From Chlorogloeopsis sp. ULAP01 (GTDB lineage Bacteria > Cyanobacteriota > Cyanobacteriia > Cyanobacteriales > Nostocaceae), in contig NZ_JAUDRH010000010.1 of the NCBI RefSeq assembly GCF_030381805.1, forward strand, positions 62,001 through 126,000: a DNA stretch of 64,000 nucleotides. Reading direction: 5' to 3'. Shown in pieces: positions 24,168-31,932 of this stretch. How positions within the stretch are numbered: the stretch's first letter is position 1; the number at the start of each line of letters is the position of its first letter. Made by a program: the position numbers and the translations under genes. The notes below the pieces were generated by a model, which saw only the letters and a list, made by a program, of their open reading frames with translations, was not told the origin of the DNA and ran no database searches.

Positions 24168-25190
24168 ATGCGCTCAAAAGTGAGAATCTGGCAACGAATA
24201 TTTGCCTTATTTGCTGTTGTTTTAATGTGTGTTGGTTGTAGTAATGTTCCTTCAACAAGTTACAACCCTTGGGAAGTCATTTCCGTACCGACAGAAGCAA
24301 AACTACTGGATATAGCCTTTACTGACAATCCTAAACACGGCTATTTAGTAGGTAGTAACGCTACACTTTTGGAAACCAAAGACGGTGGCAATACCTGGCA
24401 ACCAATAAAATTGCAACTAGATGACGACAAATATCGCTTTAACTCTGTCAGTTTTGCTGCCAAAGAAGGGTGGATTGTCGGTGAACCTTCTCTGTTGCTG
24501 CATAGCACTGATGAAGGTAATTCTTGGTCGCGCATCCCTCTAAGTGAAAAGTTACCAGGTAATCCGATTAATGTTCTAGCGCTAGGAGCCAAAACAGCTG
24601 AAATGGCTACTGATGTAGGAGCAATATACAAGACAACAGATGGAGGTCAAAACTGGAAAGCGCAAGTGGAAGAAGCAGTTGGTGTAGTGCGAAATATGGA
24701 ACGTTCTGCTGATGGCAAATACGTTGCTGTTTCTGCCAAAGGTAACTTTTACTCAACTTGGGAACCAGGTGTAAATGCTTGGGTACCTCACAACCGCAAT
24801 AGTTCCCGACGAGTGGAAAACATGGGCTTTACAGAAAGTGGACAAATGTGGATGCTAGCACGGGGGGGGCAGGTGCAATTTAGCGATCCAGCTAACCCTG
24901 ACAAATGGTTGGAAGTGCAATATCCAGAAGTGTCTACTAGTTGGGGTTTGCTTGATTTGGCATATCGCACGCCTGAGGAAATTTGGATCAGTGGTGGCAG
25001 CGCCAATTTATTAAAGAGTTCTGATGGTGGCAAAACTTGGGAAAAAGACCGTGATGTTGAAAATGTGCCTGCCAATTTTTACAAAATAGTTTTCTTATCA
25101 CCAGAACAAGGATTTGTAATTGGCGATCGCGGGATCTTACTTAAATATCAACCCAATATTGCACCTACTGCCAAATCAGAAGCAGCTTAG
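24168..25190 (+). CDS. ycf48: Photosystem II assembly factor Ycf48 (HCF136)
   Basis: Ycf48 binds newly made D1 and helps form the PSII reaction centre. The 340-residue protein has a lipoprotein signal peptide with lipobox CVGC (Cys24), then a seven-bladed beta-propeller. Asp-box-like repeats recur: KDGGNTWQPI, TDEGNSWSRI, TDGGQNWKA and SDGGKTWEK. Lipid anchoring in the lumen-facing thylakoid or plasma membrane is expected. It lies between rubA and psbE. A run of seven G residues near 24865 is read through without loss of frame. Confidence 0.95.
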   Translation: MRSKVRIWQRIFALFAVVLMCVGCSNVPSTSYNPWEVISVPTEAKLLDIAFTDNPKHGYLVGSNATLLETKDGGNTWQPIKLQLDDDKYRFNSVSFAAKEGWIVGEPSLLLHSTDEGNSWSRIPLSEKLPGNPINVLALGAKTAEMATDVGAIYKTTDGGQNWKAQVEEAVGVVRNMERSADGKYVAVSAKGNFYSTWEPGVNAWVPHNRNSSRRVENMGFTESGQMWMLARGGQVQFSDPANPDKWLEVQYPEVSTSWGLLDLAYRTPEEIWISGGSANLLKSSDGGKTWEKDRDVENVPANFYKIVFLSPEQGFVIGDRGILLKYQPNIAPTAKSEAA

Positions 25191-25306
25191 GTAACAACAC
25201 AGGTATTAACTCCTAATTATGAGAAAGAAGTTGCAACTTGTAACTCTTTCTTAACTTTGTAGGATAATAAATTAATTAACAATAGATGACGGAGGTAGGA
25301 ATCTAA

Positions 25307-25555
25307 ATGTCAGGTAGTACTGGAGAACGTCCGTTTTCGGATATTATTACCAGCGTTCGCTATTGGGTAATTCACAGCATCACCATTCCTGCCTTATTTA
25401 TCGCAGGTTGGTTATTTGTGAGTACAGGCTTGGCGTATGATGTGTTTGGCACACCTCGCCCGAACGAATATTACACCCAAGAACGGCAAGAATTGCCGAT
25501 TGTGAATAACCGTTTTGATGCAAAACAACAAGTTGAAGAATTTATTGCAAAGTAG
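25307..25555 (+). CDS. psbE: Cytochrome b559 alpha subunit
   Basis: PsbE is one of two polypeptides that hold the cytochrome b559 haem of photosystem II. The 82-residue protein has one transmembrane helix with the haem ligand His23 (WVIHSITIPALF) and the usual lumenal tail ending in an FDAKQQVEEF segment. GGAGG precedes the ATG. It is the first gene of psbEFLJ and is complete. Confidence 0.98.
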   Translation: MSGSTGERPFSDIITSVRYWVIHSITIPALFIAGWLFVSTGLAYDVFGTPRPNEYYTQERQELPIVNNRFDAKQQVEEFIAK

Positions 25556-25564
25556 TTTGAAATT

Positions 25565-25702
25565 ATGACTAGCGGCAGCAACGTTAACCAACCAGTACAA
25601 TATCCAATTTTTACCGTCAGATGGCTGGCAGTTCACACCCTAGCTGTGCCTACTGTATTCTTTTTGGGCGCGATCGCCGCAATGCAGTTCATTCAACGCT
25701 AG
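25565..25702 (+). CDS. psbF: Cytochrome b559 beta subunit
   Basis: The 45-residue frame reads MTSGSNVNQPVQYPIFTVRW and continues with the haem-ligand His24 (LAVHTLAVPTVFFLGAI), ending AAMQFIQR. It is the partner of PsbE in binding the haem. It begins nine bases after the psbE stop codon. Confidence 0.97.
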   Translation: MTSGSNVNQPVQYPIFTVRWLAVHTLAVPTVFFLGAIAAMQFIQR

Positions 25703-25711
25703 GAGAGAACA

Positions 25712-25831
25712 ATGGAAAGAAACACCAACCCTAATAATCAGCCGGTTGAATTAAACCGGACTTCTTTATACCTGGGACTGCTATTAGTTTTTGTTCTGGG
25801 GATTTTGTTTTCCAGTTACTTCTTTAACTAA
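25712..25831 (+). CDS. psbL: Photosystem II protein L
   Basis: The 39-residue protein (MERNTNPNNQPVELNRTSLY, then one transmembrane helix, ending SSYFFN) matches PsbL, a small subunit at the PSII dimer interface important for the QA/QB side. The AGGAGAG ribosome-binding site overlaps the psbF stop codon, which suggests coupled translation. Confidence 0.97.
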   Translation: MERNTNPNNQPVELNRTSLYLGLLLVFVLGILFSSYFFN

Positions 25832-25901
25832 CTGGAAGCATTGGTATTAATTTTTGTTTATTTAACCTGCGTTGATTTTTTTGTTTAGGGAGGAGAATAC
25901 A

Positions 25902-26021
25902 GTGTCTGAAAGTGGGAGAATTCCTTTGTGGGTTGTTGCGACAATCGCGGGCTTAGGTGTAATTACGGTTGTAGGCATTTTCTTCTATGGAGCCTATGCC
26001 GGAATTGGCTCATCTGTTTAA
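25902..26021 (+). CDS. psbJ: Photosystem II protein J
   Basis: The 39-residue protein (MSESGRIPLWVVATIAGLGV, ending YAGIGSSV) matches PsbJ, a one-helix PSII subunit near the plastoquinone channel. It starts with GTG at 25902, preceded by GGGAGGAG. It is the last gene of the operon, and a strong terminator follows. Confidence 0.97.
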   Translation: MSESGRIPLWVVATIAGLGVITVVGIFFYGAYAGIGSSV

Positions 26022-26089
26022 AATTGGCATGAGCCGCATAAAAACGGTCTCGAATTTTTTAGCACTGGTTTAAAAATCAGTATGAAAAA

Positions 26090-26130
26090 ACCGCCTATCT
26101 CATAGAGACGGGCGGTATCATTTTTGTGTT
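26090..26130 (+). terminator. Terminator of psbEFLJ
   Basis: ACCGCC and GGCGGT pair outside, TCTC and GAGA pair inside, and a TATCATTTTTG tract follows. It lies about 70 bases after psbJ and has the form of an intrinsic terminator. Confidence 0.8.
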
Positions 26131-26147
26131 TTTGTTAGTAGGTAGTA

Positions 26148-26209
26148 GGGGAGGGTTTGGTTGATGATATGAACGGTTACCACCGATAATTTATTTTTTA
26201 AACCCGCCC
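26148..26209. repeat. GGGAGGGTTT...AAACCCGCCC repeat
   Basis: Arms GGGAGGGTTT (26148-26157) and AAACCCGCCC (26200-26209) pair with one mismatch around a 42-base loop that includes a TTACC word. The same architecture occurs at 13422-13479. TAGTAGG heptamers lie just before it. This is one family of dispersed repeat. Confidence 0.6.
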
Positions 26210-26271
26210 GTGCAGATCATAGGTAGTTTTGACCACTAACCACTATCTACTAAAGAATAAAAAAGACTAAT

Positions 26272-26382
26272 TTAGACTAGATCCTCGCGTTCAATGTATA
26301 CAAACAAAAACGCCATTGCTACAAATGGAAAAACTAGACCAGTCAAAGGAACGAAAATAGAAGGCAAAAATGAAGCAGCCAT
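26272..26382 (-). CDS. psaI: Photosystem I subunit VIII (PsaI)
   Basis: A 36-residue frame on the minus strand starts MAASFLPSIFVPLTGLVFPF, has one transmembrane helix and ends FVYIEREDLV. The start (AxFLPSI) and the end (F-x-YIERED) are those of cyanobacterial PsaI, a one-helix PSI subunit involved in trimer organisation with PsaL. It converges on psbEFLJ. The protein is shorter than the 46-residue PsaI known from Nostoc relatives, so it is a short-type PsaI. There is a weak GGAATATT spacer but no strong ribosome-binding site. Confidence 0.82.
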   Translation of the reverse strand: MAASFLPSIFVPLTGLVFPFVAMAFLFVYIEREDLV

Positions 26383-26535
26383 AGTAAATATTCCTGTTAA
26401 ACCACACTACGATTCAAAATGAGCTTACTGCAAATTCAGCCTATTTTTGTAAATTCTAAAGATTTTTAACACTGTAAGGCCTTCTGTAAACAGGAGTTTA
26501 ACAAATTTTGGCTAGCAATTTTTTACACAAGCATT

Positions 26536-28974
26536 TTATATATCCAGCATTTCATCTCGCTGCAAACTTAGTAAGTCTTCTGGAATCACACCTCGCGTGA
26601 GAGTGGCTTTATCGCTTTCTTGTTGAGTTGCCACATCTAGTGCGATCGCTTCAAAACGAATTTCTAAACAGCCAAAAGGAATCTGGATTATGGTAATAAC
26701 TTCTAATCCTCCCAAAGAATTAGGCAATAAATTTGTAAATAAACGCGGCCCATCTAACAACCAGCGCATTTGGCAATCCTCTATCCATAACTTAACAGCA
26801 ATACCAGGATGTGTACAAGGCATTTGTATGCGCACCCTCACAGATTTTCCAGAGATCAACTCACCTTCGGGTAAATGCAGTTGCGGAGTTGGTAGTGGCT
26901 CTGTAATGTTGCTAGTTATTGGCAGAGCAATTGGTATATCTGGCAAAATGTGTTTTTCTTCTTCAACAGAAGAGTAACCGACTTTTGCATTCACTTGGGC
27001 AGTAACTTTCACTTGGCTGTATGTATCATCTACAACAATTTCTTGCGTTAACCAAATTGGTGGTGTTTTAGGATGACGAAGAGGCGGTAGTTGATATAAG
27101 GGAGAAGCAACAAAAGGTGATGGTAGAAGAGGAAGGGAGAGTGTGAGGGGAGCCTCCTCATTTTCTTCCGCTTTTAGCTCTAAGTCTGACGTTATGAACA
27201 AATTGCTATCTTCTAATAAAAATTCGGGATTAACAGTTAGTGAAAATTGTTCCTGGGGTAGCTCTTGTGGAGTGGGAGTGTGGGTATTATAGTCTTCATA
27301 TTCTACGTCGATAGGTTCGGATAAAGAGTATCCATTGTTGTGCATCCACTTCACAATCAAGGGAGAGACATAGGGATTTTGCACCGTCAATAAATGTGAG
27401 CTTGATGGGATAACTAATGCAACAGAGTCTTCAAAAGAGTCATCTTTGTGTTCTGTACCTTGCTCTGTAACTGATTGAGCTACATCTTCATTAGGCGTTA
27501 TGTTTATGTCTTGATTTTCACCTTCCTCAGATATACATAAGTCCAGGGTTGTCCCTTCATGACAAATATCTTTTTGCTCTCCTGGCAAGTTTTTTACCCG
27601 TTTTAAAAATGGAAAAGTAGTATCTATTCTTGTGACTTGCTCAACAATGGTAAGAGTCTCTTCTTGTTTCAAATGCTGCAATTGAATCGATGATTGGGAA
27701 ACATTAGCAGTATTTTGATTACTTTGACTATTGAGTTGTGAAAAGTTTGGTAATTGAGGTGAACGGCAACCCTCTAAATTGTCAGATGATTGAGGCTTGA
27801 GACGCGGTGGGAGAGATATTTTTGGGGCGGGATGAATTGGTGATTGAGCAATTTTTTTCGTTTTGACTATATTGAAAAGTTCCAAACCCAACTTTATTGG
27901 TGGCTCTGATGATTTGGCGTCGATAGGTGGCGTAGATGGTGTTTTGGCTTGCTCTTGCCAGTCTTCTAGTTCACGATTTTTGACTAAGGCACCCAGAGCT
28001 AATAATTCTGTAATATCTGCTGTAATTGTAAAAGACTGACTAGCTAGTAATACCGCTTCACTTGCAGGACTAAGTGTGCCGTGTAAACTGATATTACCCA
28101 AAATAAGTTTGGATTCGCACTCAGCCGGAATTTTTATAGAGCAGCTAATGGAAAATGGCAGCGGTTTTTCACTTAAGTTTTGTAGTACCTGATGAGTTAA
28201 TATTTTCAAACCGTGAGGCAAGCGCAATTCGAGCCGCACCTGCCCAGCGTATATTTTTGGCAGATTAGTCGTTTCTTTTGGTTGTACGCACCCATTAAGG
28301 CTAAGTGTTTGTCCCCAACGAGCAATGTATGTTTCCTCTTCCAGAATGATTTGTAGCGGTAGTTCTGGAATAACTAGAGGATAATTAGCAGTCTTCTCGT
28401 CTTCTAAAAAAGTTTCTGAAGAAGGTAAAGCTAGATCTATCAGATTTTGTAAAATTTGTTGTGCTGTCTCTCCTTGGAGCCACACGGGGCTGACAGGTTG
28501 ATCGATAATAGCATCTTCAGTAGTACTTTTAGTTTGTTTGACGATCGCAGATCTCTCCCCATTTTCAGGGCAGGTACAAGGCGCTACCCCTACGTTTCCT
28601 ATCTCCCCATTTATTACCTGAGGCAGAACTTGCAATTGAACGCTGTATTGCCAGGGTTTACCGAGCAAGTCCGACATTAGATCACACGAGCATTGCAAAT
28701 CCCATAAGCCAGGCTTGAGGAGGGTAAAAGGAATTACCGCCATTAAGCCTTCTGCATTAGTGCGGCGCGATCGCTTATGAATGCGTCGTTTCGATGGTAA
28801 TTCCCCATGATTATTAGTTGAACTGTGAGTTATCCGCACTTCCACATTGGTATTGGTAAGGTTGGAGCGAGCCACAACTCTATACCTACCTTCCAAAATC
28901 TCTAGCTTTGGCGATTCCAGGAGATGCCAAGAGCGATCGCCCTGTTTCTGTATCAGAAATTGCCAGTTTTCCAT
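26536..28974 (-). CDS. Large conserved hypothetical protein
   Basis: I do not recognise this 812-residue protein. Visible parts: an N-terminal region of about 130 residues rich in beta-strands (MENWQFLIQKQGDRSWHLLE...) with a basic patch KRRIHKRSRR; a middle with beta-rich segments (about 215-340) that may form an Ig-like or similar fold; a long low-complexity, Ser/Pro/Glu-rich stretch (about 345-660); and a C-terminal beta-rich domain (about 665-800). There is no signal peptide or membrane helix. Alternating beta domains and disordered linkers suggest a scaffold. It has no operon partner: a repeat region lies upstream and psaI lies downstream. Confidence 0.75.
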   Translation of the reverse strand: MENWQFLIQKQGDRSWHLLESPKLEILEGRYRVVARSNLTNTNVEVRITHSSTNNHGELPSKRRIHKRSRRTNAEGLMAVIPFTLLKPGLWDLQCSCDLMSDLLGKPWQYSVQLQVLPQVINGEIGNVGVAPCTCPENGERSAIVKQTKSTTEDAIIDQPVSPVWLQGETAQQILQNLIDLALPSSETFLEDEKTANYPLVIPELPLQIILEEETYIARWGQTLSLNGCVQPKETTNLPKIYAGQVRLELRLPHGLKILTHQVLQNLSEKPLPFSISCSIKIPAECESKLILGNISLHGTLSPASEAVLLASQSFTITADITELLALGALVKNRELEDWQEQAKTPSTPPIDAKSSEPPIKLGLELFNIVKTKKIAQSPIHPAPKISLPPRLKPQSSDNLEGCRSPQLPNFSQLNSQSNQNTANVSQSSIQLQHLKQEETLTIVEQVTRIDTTFPFLKRVKNLPGEQKDICHEGTTLDLCISEEGENQDINITPNEDVAQSVTEQGTEHKDDSFEDSVALVIPSSSHLLTVQNPYVSPLIVKWMHNNGYSLSEPIDVEYEDYNTHTPTPQELPQEQFSLTVNPEFLLEDSNLFITSDLELKAEENEEAPLTLSLPLLPSPFVASPLYQLPPLRHPKTPPIWLTQEIVVDDTYSQVKVTAQVNAKVGYSSVEEEKHILPDIPIALPITSNITEPLPTPQLHLPEGELISGKSVRVRIQMPCTHPGIAVKLWIEDCQMRWLLDGPRLFTNLLPNSLGGLEVITIIQIPFGCLEIRFEAIALDVATQQESDKATLTRGVIPEDLLSLQRDEMLDI

Positions 28975-29342
28975 CTTAATAGACGCCTAGACTGTAAAGC
29001 CGTTGTTGTCATTATTCCCTGATCTTGCTTGCCAGTTTACCTCAGCAAATTTCAATTTTATAACTTGATACATTGTTTCAATTCAAACACTAAACTGATA
29101 ATTTTTGGCAGTGAAAAAGGCAGAAGGCAGTAGCCGCGCAAGCGTCTACTTACACTTATTCGCTCCGCGCAAGAGCGTAGATAGGCACAAGGGAAGAACG
29201 TCATTCAGATTTCCCCGCATTCGGTGTGTCCTCTTCTTGCCATTACCCAATCGCCAATACCTAGTACCTTATATTGTGCAATATAAAAAATTTGGGTGGA
29301 GAGACCTCAACCCAAAATATCTCGACTTATATATCTGAGTGA
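28975..29342. other. Repeat-rich intergenic region
   Basis: A segment from about 29120 to 29270 carries dispersed-repeat words: GCCGCGCAAGCG, CTCCGCGCAAGAGCG, TGTGTCCTCTTCTTGCC and CCAATACC/CCTAGTACC heptamers. A 77-codon open frame over it is only repeat sequence. The terminator of the next minus-strand operon lies at 29285-29316. Confidence 0.5.
29285..29316 (-). terminator. Terminator of the lipoprotein operon
   Basis: On the minus strand TTTGGGT pairs with ACCCAAA, with inner GAG/CTC pairing, and six T residues follow (29285-29290). It lies 27 bases after the stop codon of the 81-residue protein gene and has a standard intrinsic-terminator shape. Confidence 0.75.
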
Positions 29343-29588
29343 TTAAACAATGTAGTGATTGCGATAGTAGGTCAAAATCTGTTCTATCCTTTGTCGGCTT
29401 TGGGAATTAGAATCAGAAGGATATGATATCCACAAGCCACTGATTTGACTTTGGCTGTAGTCAAACTCTTGGGAAGATTGGGGAATTAAACTCACTTCTA
29501 TCCCTTCGACTTGACGTAAATGAGCTGCTATTTCTCGATAAACTGCTAAGGGTAAACTAGCAAATTCAACTTTTTCTTTTGTATCCAT
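29343..29588 (-). CDS. Small conserved hypothetical protein
   Basis: The 81-residue protein has an N-terminal helical region (LPLAVYREIAAHLRQVEGIEVSLIPQ) and a C-terminal helix (SRQRIEQILTYYRNHYIV). It has no signal peptide, no membrane segment and no cysteine. I know no function. It starts three bases after the stop codon of the PilP-like lipoprotein gene, so the two form an operon ended by the terminator at 29285-29316. The pairing suggests a role with the lipoprotein, but this is inference. Confidence 0.75.
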   Translation of the reverse strand: MDTKEKVEFASLPLAVYREIAAHLRQVEGIEVSLIPQSSQEFDYSQSQISGLWISYPSDSNSQSRQRIEQILTYYRNHYIV

Positions 29589-29591
29589 TGT

Positions 29592-30473
29592 TTACGAAGA
29601 TCCGATCGCAAGTGGATTCTGAGTTGGTGATGTTTCCAAAACCGTATTTGGGGCAACTGCTGTTGTAGTCGCTGCGGTTGGGCTACCAGCAGGTACTTCT
29701 CCAACCATTTTGGCAACTTCTATACCATATTGTTCCAGAATAACGATCGGTTCTAAACCTTCATTCATTTCAATACGTTTAATTAGCACTCCGTTCGCCA
29801 ATCGCTGTCCTGGCTGTACGTAACGACTTGTTGGTTCGTTGGGTACTTTAATAATTGCTTGAGGCTGATTGCCAAGTAAGACTACACCACTAACAACTAC
29901 TGCTTTTGCTAAGTCAGGTTGTGGAGAGGGAGGTAAGGCAGCTTTGAGTTTCTGATCGGGGATAACCTGTGGTAGTACACGAGGCAACACAGAAGTTAAG
30001 CTAGGATTGCGATTGACTTTGGTATTTGCTGGATTTAATTTAGCTGTATTTGGTGAGTTTATCTTGGCAGACATAACTGCACTGCGTCTTTGTGGTGCTA
30101 TTGCTACTTTTACCACTGCTGGTAGAGGTGGCAATAAAGGAACAGGTTTCAATGTGGCATTTGTATCTGGTAGTCCCTGGGGATATTGCTTAACAATTTG
30201 CTCAAACGGATCGCTCCGTCCTTTAGAGACGAAATTAATCCTTTCTGTGGCATTTGTTGGTTGAATTAAGCTAGGACTTGCTTGCGCAACTAGTGGAGTT
30301 TCTTTGGCTGGCACCACTGGATTGTTAAACTTTTGCGCCTGTGGCTGCTGAGTTTGCACTGGTGGGTTGCTCGTCTGTGGGGGATTATTCGCTTGTTGTT
30401 CTCCTTCCGAACCACACGAGGCGATCGCCAAAGACACAATGGCTGCAGCTAAAATTTTTGAATTTTTGTGCAT
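29592..30473 (-). CDS. PilP-like lipoprotein
   Basis: From ATG 30473 the protein has 293 residues and a lipoprotein signal with lipobox IASC (Cys20), followed by a Pro/Gln/Asn-rich linker. Next comes a GRSDPFEQIVKQYP motif like the DPF segment of PilP, another linker, and a C-terminal beta domain (about 200-270; VVSGVVLLGNQPQAIIKVP, then SRYVQPGQRLANGVLIKRI) resembling the PilP/GspC homology domain. PilP links the inner-membrane PilMNO complex to the PilQ secretin in type IV pili. The frame is open to 30539, but 30473 fits the signal peptide and has AAAGG upstream. The family assignment is by pattern and moderately sure. Confidence 0.72.
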   Translation of the reverse strand: MHKNSKILAAAIVSLAIASCGSEGEQQANNPPQTSNPPVQTQQPQAQKFNNPVVPAKETPLVAQASPSLIQPTNATERINFVSKGRSDPFEQIVKQYPQGLPDTNATLKPVPLLPPLPAVVKVAIAPQRRSAVMSAKINSPNTAKLNPANTKVNRNPSLTSVLPRVLPQVIPDQKLKAALPPSPQPDLAKAVVVSGVVLLGNQPQAIIKVPNEPTSRYVQPGQRLANGVLIKRIEMNEGLEPIVILEQYGIEVAKMVGEVPAGSPTAATTTAVAPNTVLETSPTQNPLAIGSS

Positions 30474-30639
30474 TAACCTTTCTCTATAGCTACAGGTATA
30501 TTTGCTTATCGAAGTCAACATACTGGAAATTTTTATCAAAGGCTAAATCTTATACCTTTATAACCTAATTTTCCGGTTGTCAAAGTATTTTTTTACACTT
30601 CATTGTCCAACAAAACTATTTTTTAGATGCGGCTGTCAG

Positions 30640-31416
30640 TTACTCTTCAGGCCCACCCATTAACTGTTTCAGCAAATCTAGTCCTTTTTTGACTCTACGG
30701 GAAACAGTGACAACACTAATACCTAGCTGTTCTGCTACTTGTTTTTGTGTCAAATCGTGTAAAAAAACAAACTCTAAAACTTCACGAGTACGCTTTTCTA
30801 CCTTCACTAAAGCTTGTTGGAGGCGAATTTGATCTTCTTGTGCCAACTGAAAGCTACGGTAATGGTGATCTGGTACTAGTTCACCCAAGCTGGTAGATCC
30901 CTCTTCTCCATCTTGTACTGGTACATCCAAGCTGAGAGGAGCACGATTAATCCATGCTAATTTAATTTCCTGCCATTCTTGGGAAGAAATTTCCAGTGCT
31001 GCTGCTAGTTCTGAATCGGTTGGTTGGCGATTATATTTTTCTCGTAGAGAACGCGAAACTCCGATCGCCTGCTGTTGTAGGGCTAAGTAGCGCCTGGGAA
31101 TGCGTACTGTTACACCTTTATCTCGGAGATAGTGTTGAATTTCACCGCGAATGTAAGGAATAGCAAAGGAACTGAAAGCATGCCCTTTAGATATTTCAAA
31201 TCTTTCAATCGCCCGAATTAAACCCAGACAACCGACTTGAAGCAAGTCTTCATAGCTTTCTTGGCATTGATTCATCCAATAGTGAGCTTCTTTTCTCACC
31301 AATCCAAAATTGAGTTTTACAAGTTGATTGCGAATAACTGCTGATTGAGATTGCTGATATTCACGCAACAACTGCAAAATTTCATGTTTCAGTTCGTAAG
31401 TGACTGTAGTTGGCAT
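30640..31416 (-). CDS. sigF: Group 3 RNA polymerase sigma factor SigF
   Basis: The 258-residue protein has sigma region 2 (about 25-100; SYEDLLQVGCLGLIRAIERF and GEIQHYLRD), region 3 (about 105-165) and region 4 with a helix-turn-helix (LTQKQVAEQLGISVVTVSRRV, about 222-242). It lacks the long region 1 of group 1 and 2 factors. This matches cyanobacterial SigF, which controls type IV pilus and motility genes in Synechocystis and takes part in the sigma cascade of Nostoc hormogonia. It stands 100 bases upstream of the PilP-like operon on the same strand. A 28-base palindrome lies 144 bases upstream. Confidence 0.9.
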   Translation of the reverse strand: MPTTVTYELKHEILQLLREYQQSQSAVIRNQLVKLNFGLVRKEAHYWMNQCQESYEDLLQVGCLGLIRAIERFEISKGHAFSSFAIPYIRGEIQHYLRDKGVTVRIPRRYLALQQQAIGVSRSLREKYNRQPTDSELAAALEISSQEWQEIKLAWINRAPLSLDVPVQDGEEGSTSLGELVPDHHYRSFQLAQEDQIRLQQALVKVEKRTREVLEFVFLHDLTQKQVAEQLGISVVTVSRRVKKGLDLLKQLMGGPEE

Positions 31417-31559
31417 AGCCCCGTGTTAATTTGTCAAACAAACTGCAATTGGTATGTATGTTTTGTAAACGCAAACAAAATTTTTGATATCGAAGGAAAC
31501 CTTGGTATGCAAAATTTCGCCAGTTCCTGTTCCATAAGAAAACTAGCAATAGGCAGCAC

Positions 31560-31587
31560 AAGCTTTTCGGTGTACACCGAAAAGCTT
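31560..31587. promoter_or_regulatory. 28-base perfect palindrome upstream of sigF
   Basis: The sequence from 31560 to 31587 is exactly its own reverse complement, with half site AAGCTTTTCGGTGT and no loop. It lies 144 bases upstream of sigF and 345 bases downstream of the CNNM gene. A loopless palindrome of this length suits a dimeric protein site or a cruciform better than a terminator. Confidence 0.5.
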
Positions 31588-31847
31588 TACCGAGGTAACT
31601 GAACTTGTCGTTGGATATAGGGATATCTAAAAAACGCATTGCTCTATAAGACAGAGCAACCTTAACAGCAGACAAAAGTTCTAGGATGGAAATATCTGCT
31701 GTTGTAGGTTTATAGTTTTTTCAACACTACTTACAAAAGATATAAAATTTTTTACTAAAACAAAAACCGAAATTGTACTTAAATTAATTAATGTATTTAT
31801 TAATTTAACTAGTTGCTGTCAACATCCCTAGTAGTATGTAATAAGTT

Positions 31848-31887
31848 ATTTTCTCCGTAGTTTGTTCCATAAATATACGGAGAAAAT
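31848..31887 (-). terminator. Hairpin after the CNNM gene
   Basis: ATTTTCTCCGTA and TACGGAGAAAAT are exact 12-base complements with a 16-base loop, 46 bases beyond the stop codon of the CNNM-type gene. A+T-rich sequence follows on the minus strand. Terminator activity is likely but there is no classic T-run. Confidence 0.5.
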
Positions 31888-31932
31888 ACTAGTAGTATAA
31901 AGTATCTAATCTTAAAAGAGGCTCTATTTCAA

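Larger units (their letters stand above)
31417..31932. other. 516-base region upstream of sigF
   Basis: No gene is visible. It holds the palindrome at 31560-31587, the hairpin at 31848-31887 and, flanking the latter, direct copies of CTAGTAGTAT (31829-31838, 31889-31898). The sigF promoter should be here. Confidence 0.5.

Noticed and set aside
29105..29338. 77-codon plus-strand open frame
   Set aside because: It is made of dispersed-repeat sequence, overlaps the terminator of the opposite operon and has no protein-like pattern.
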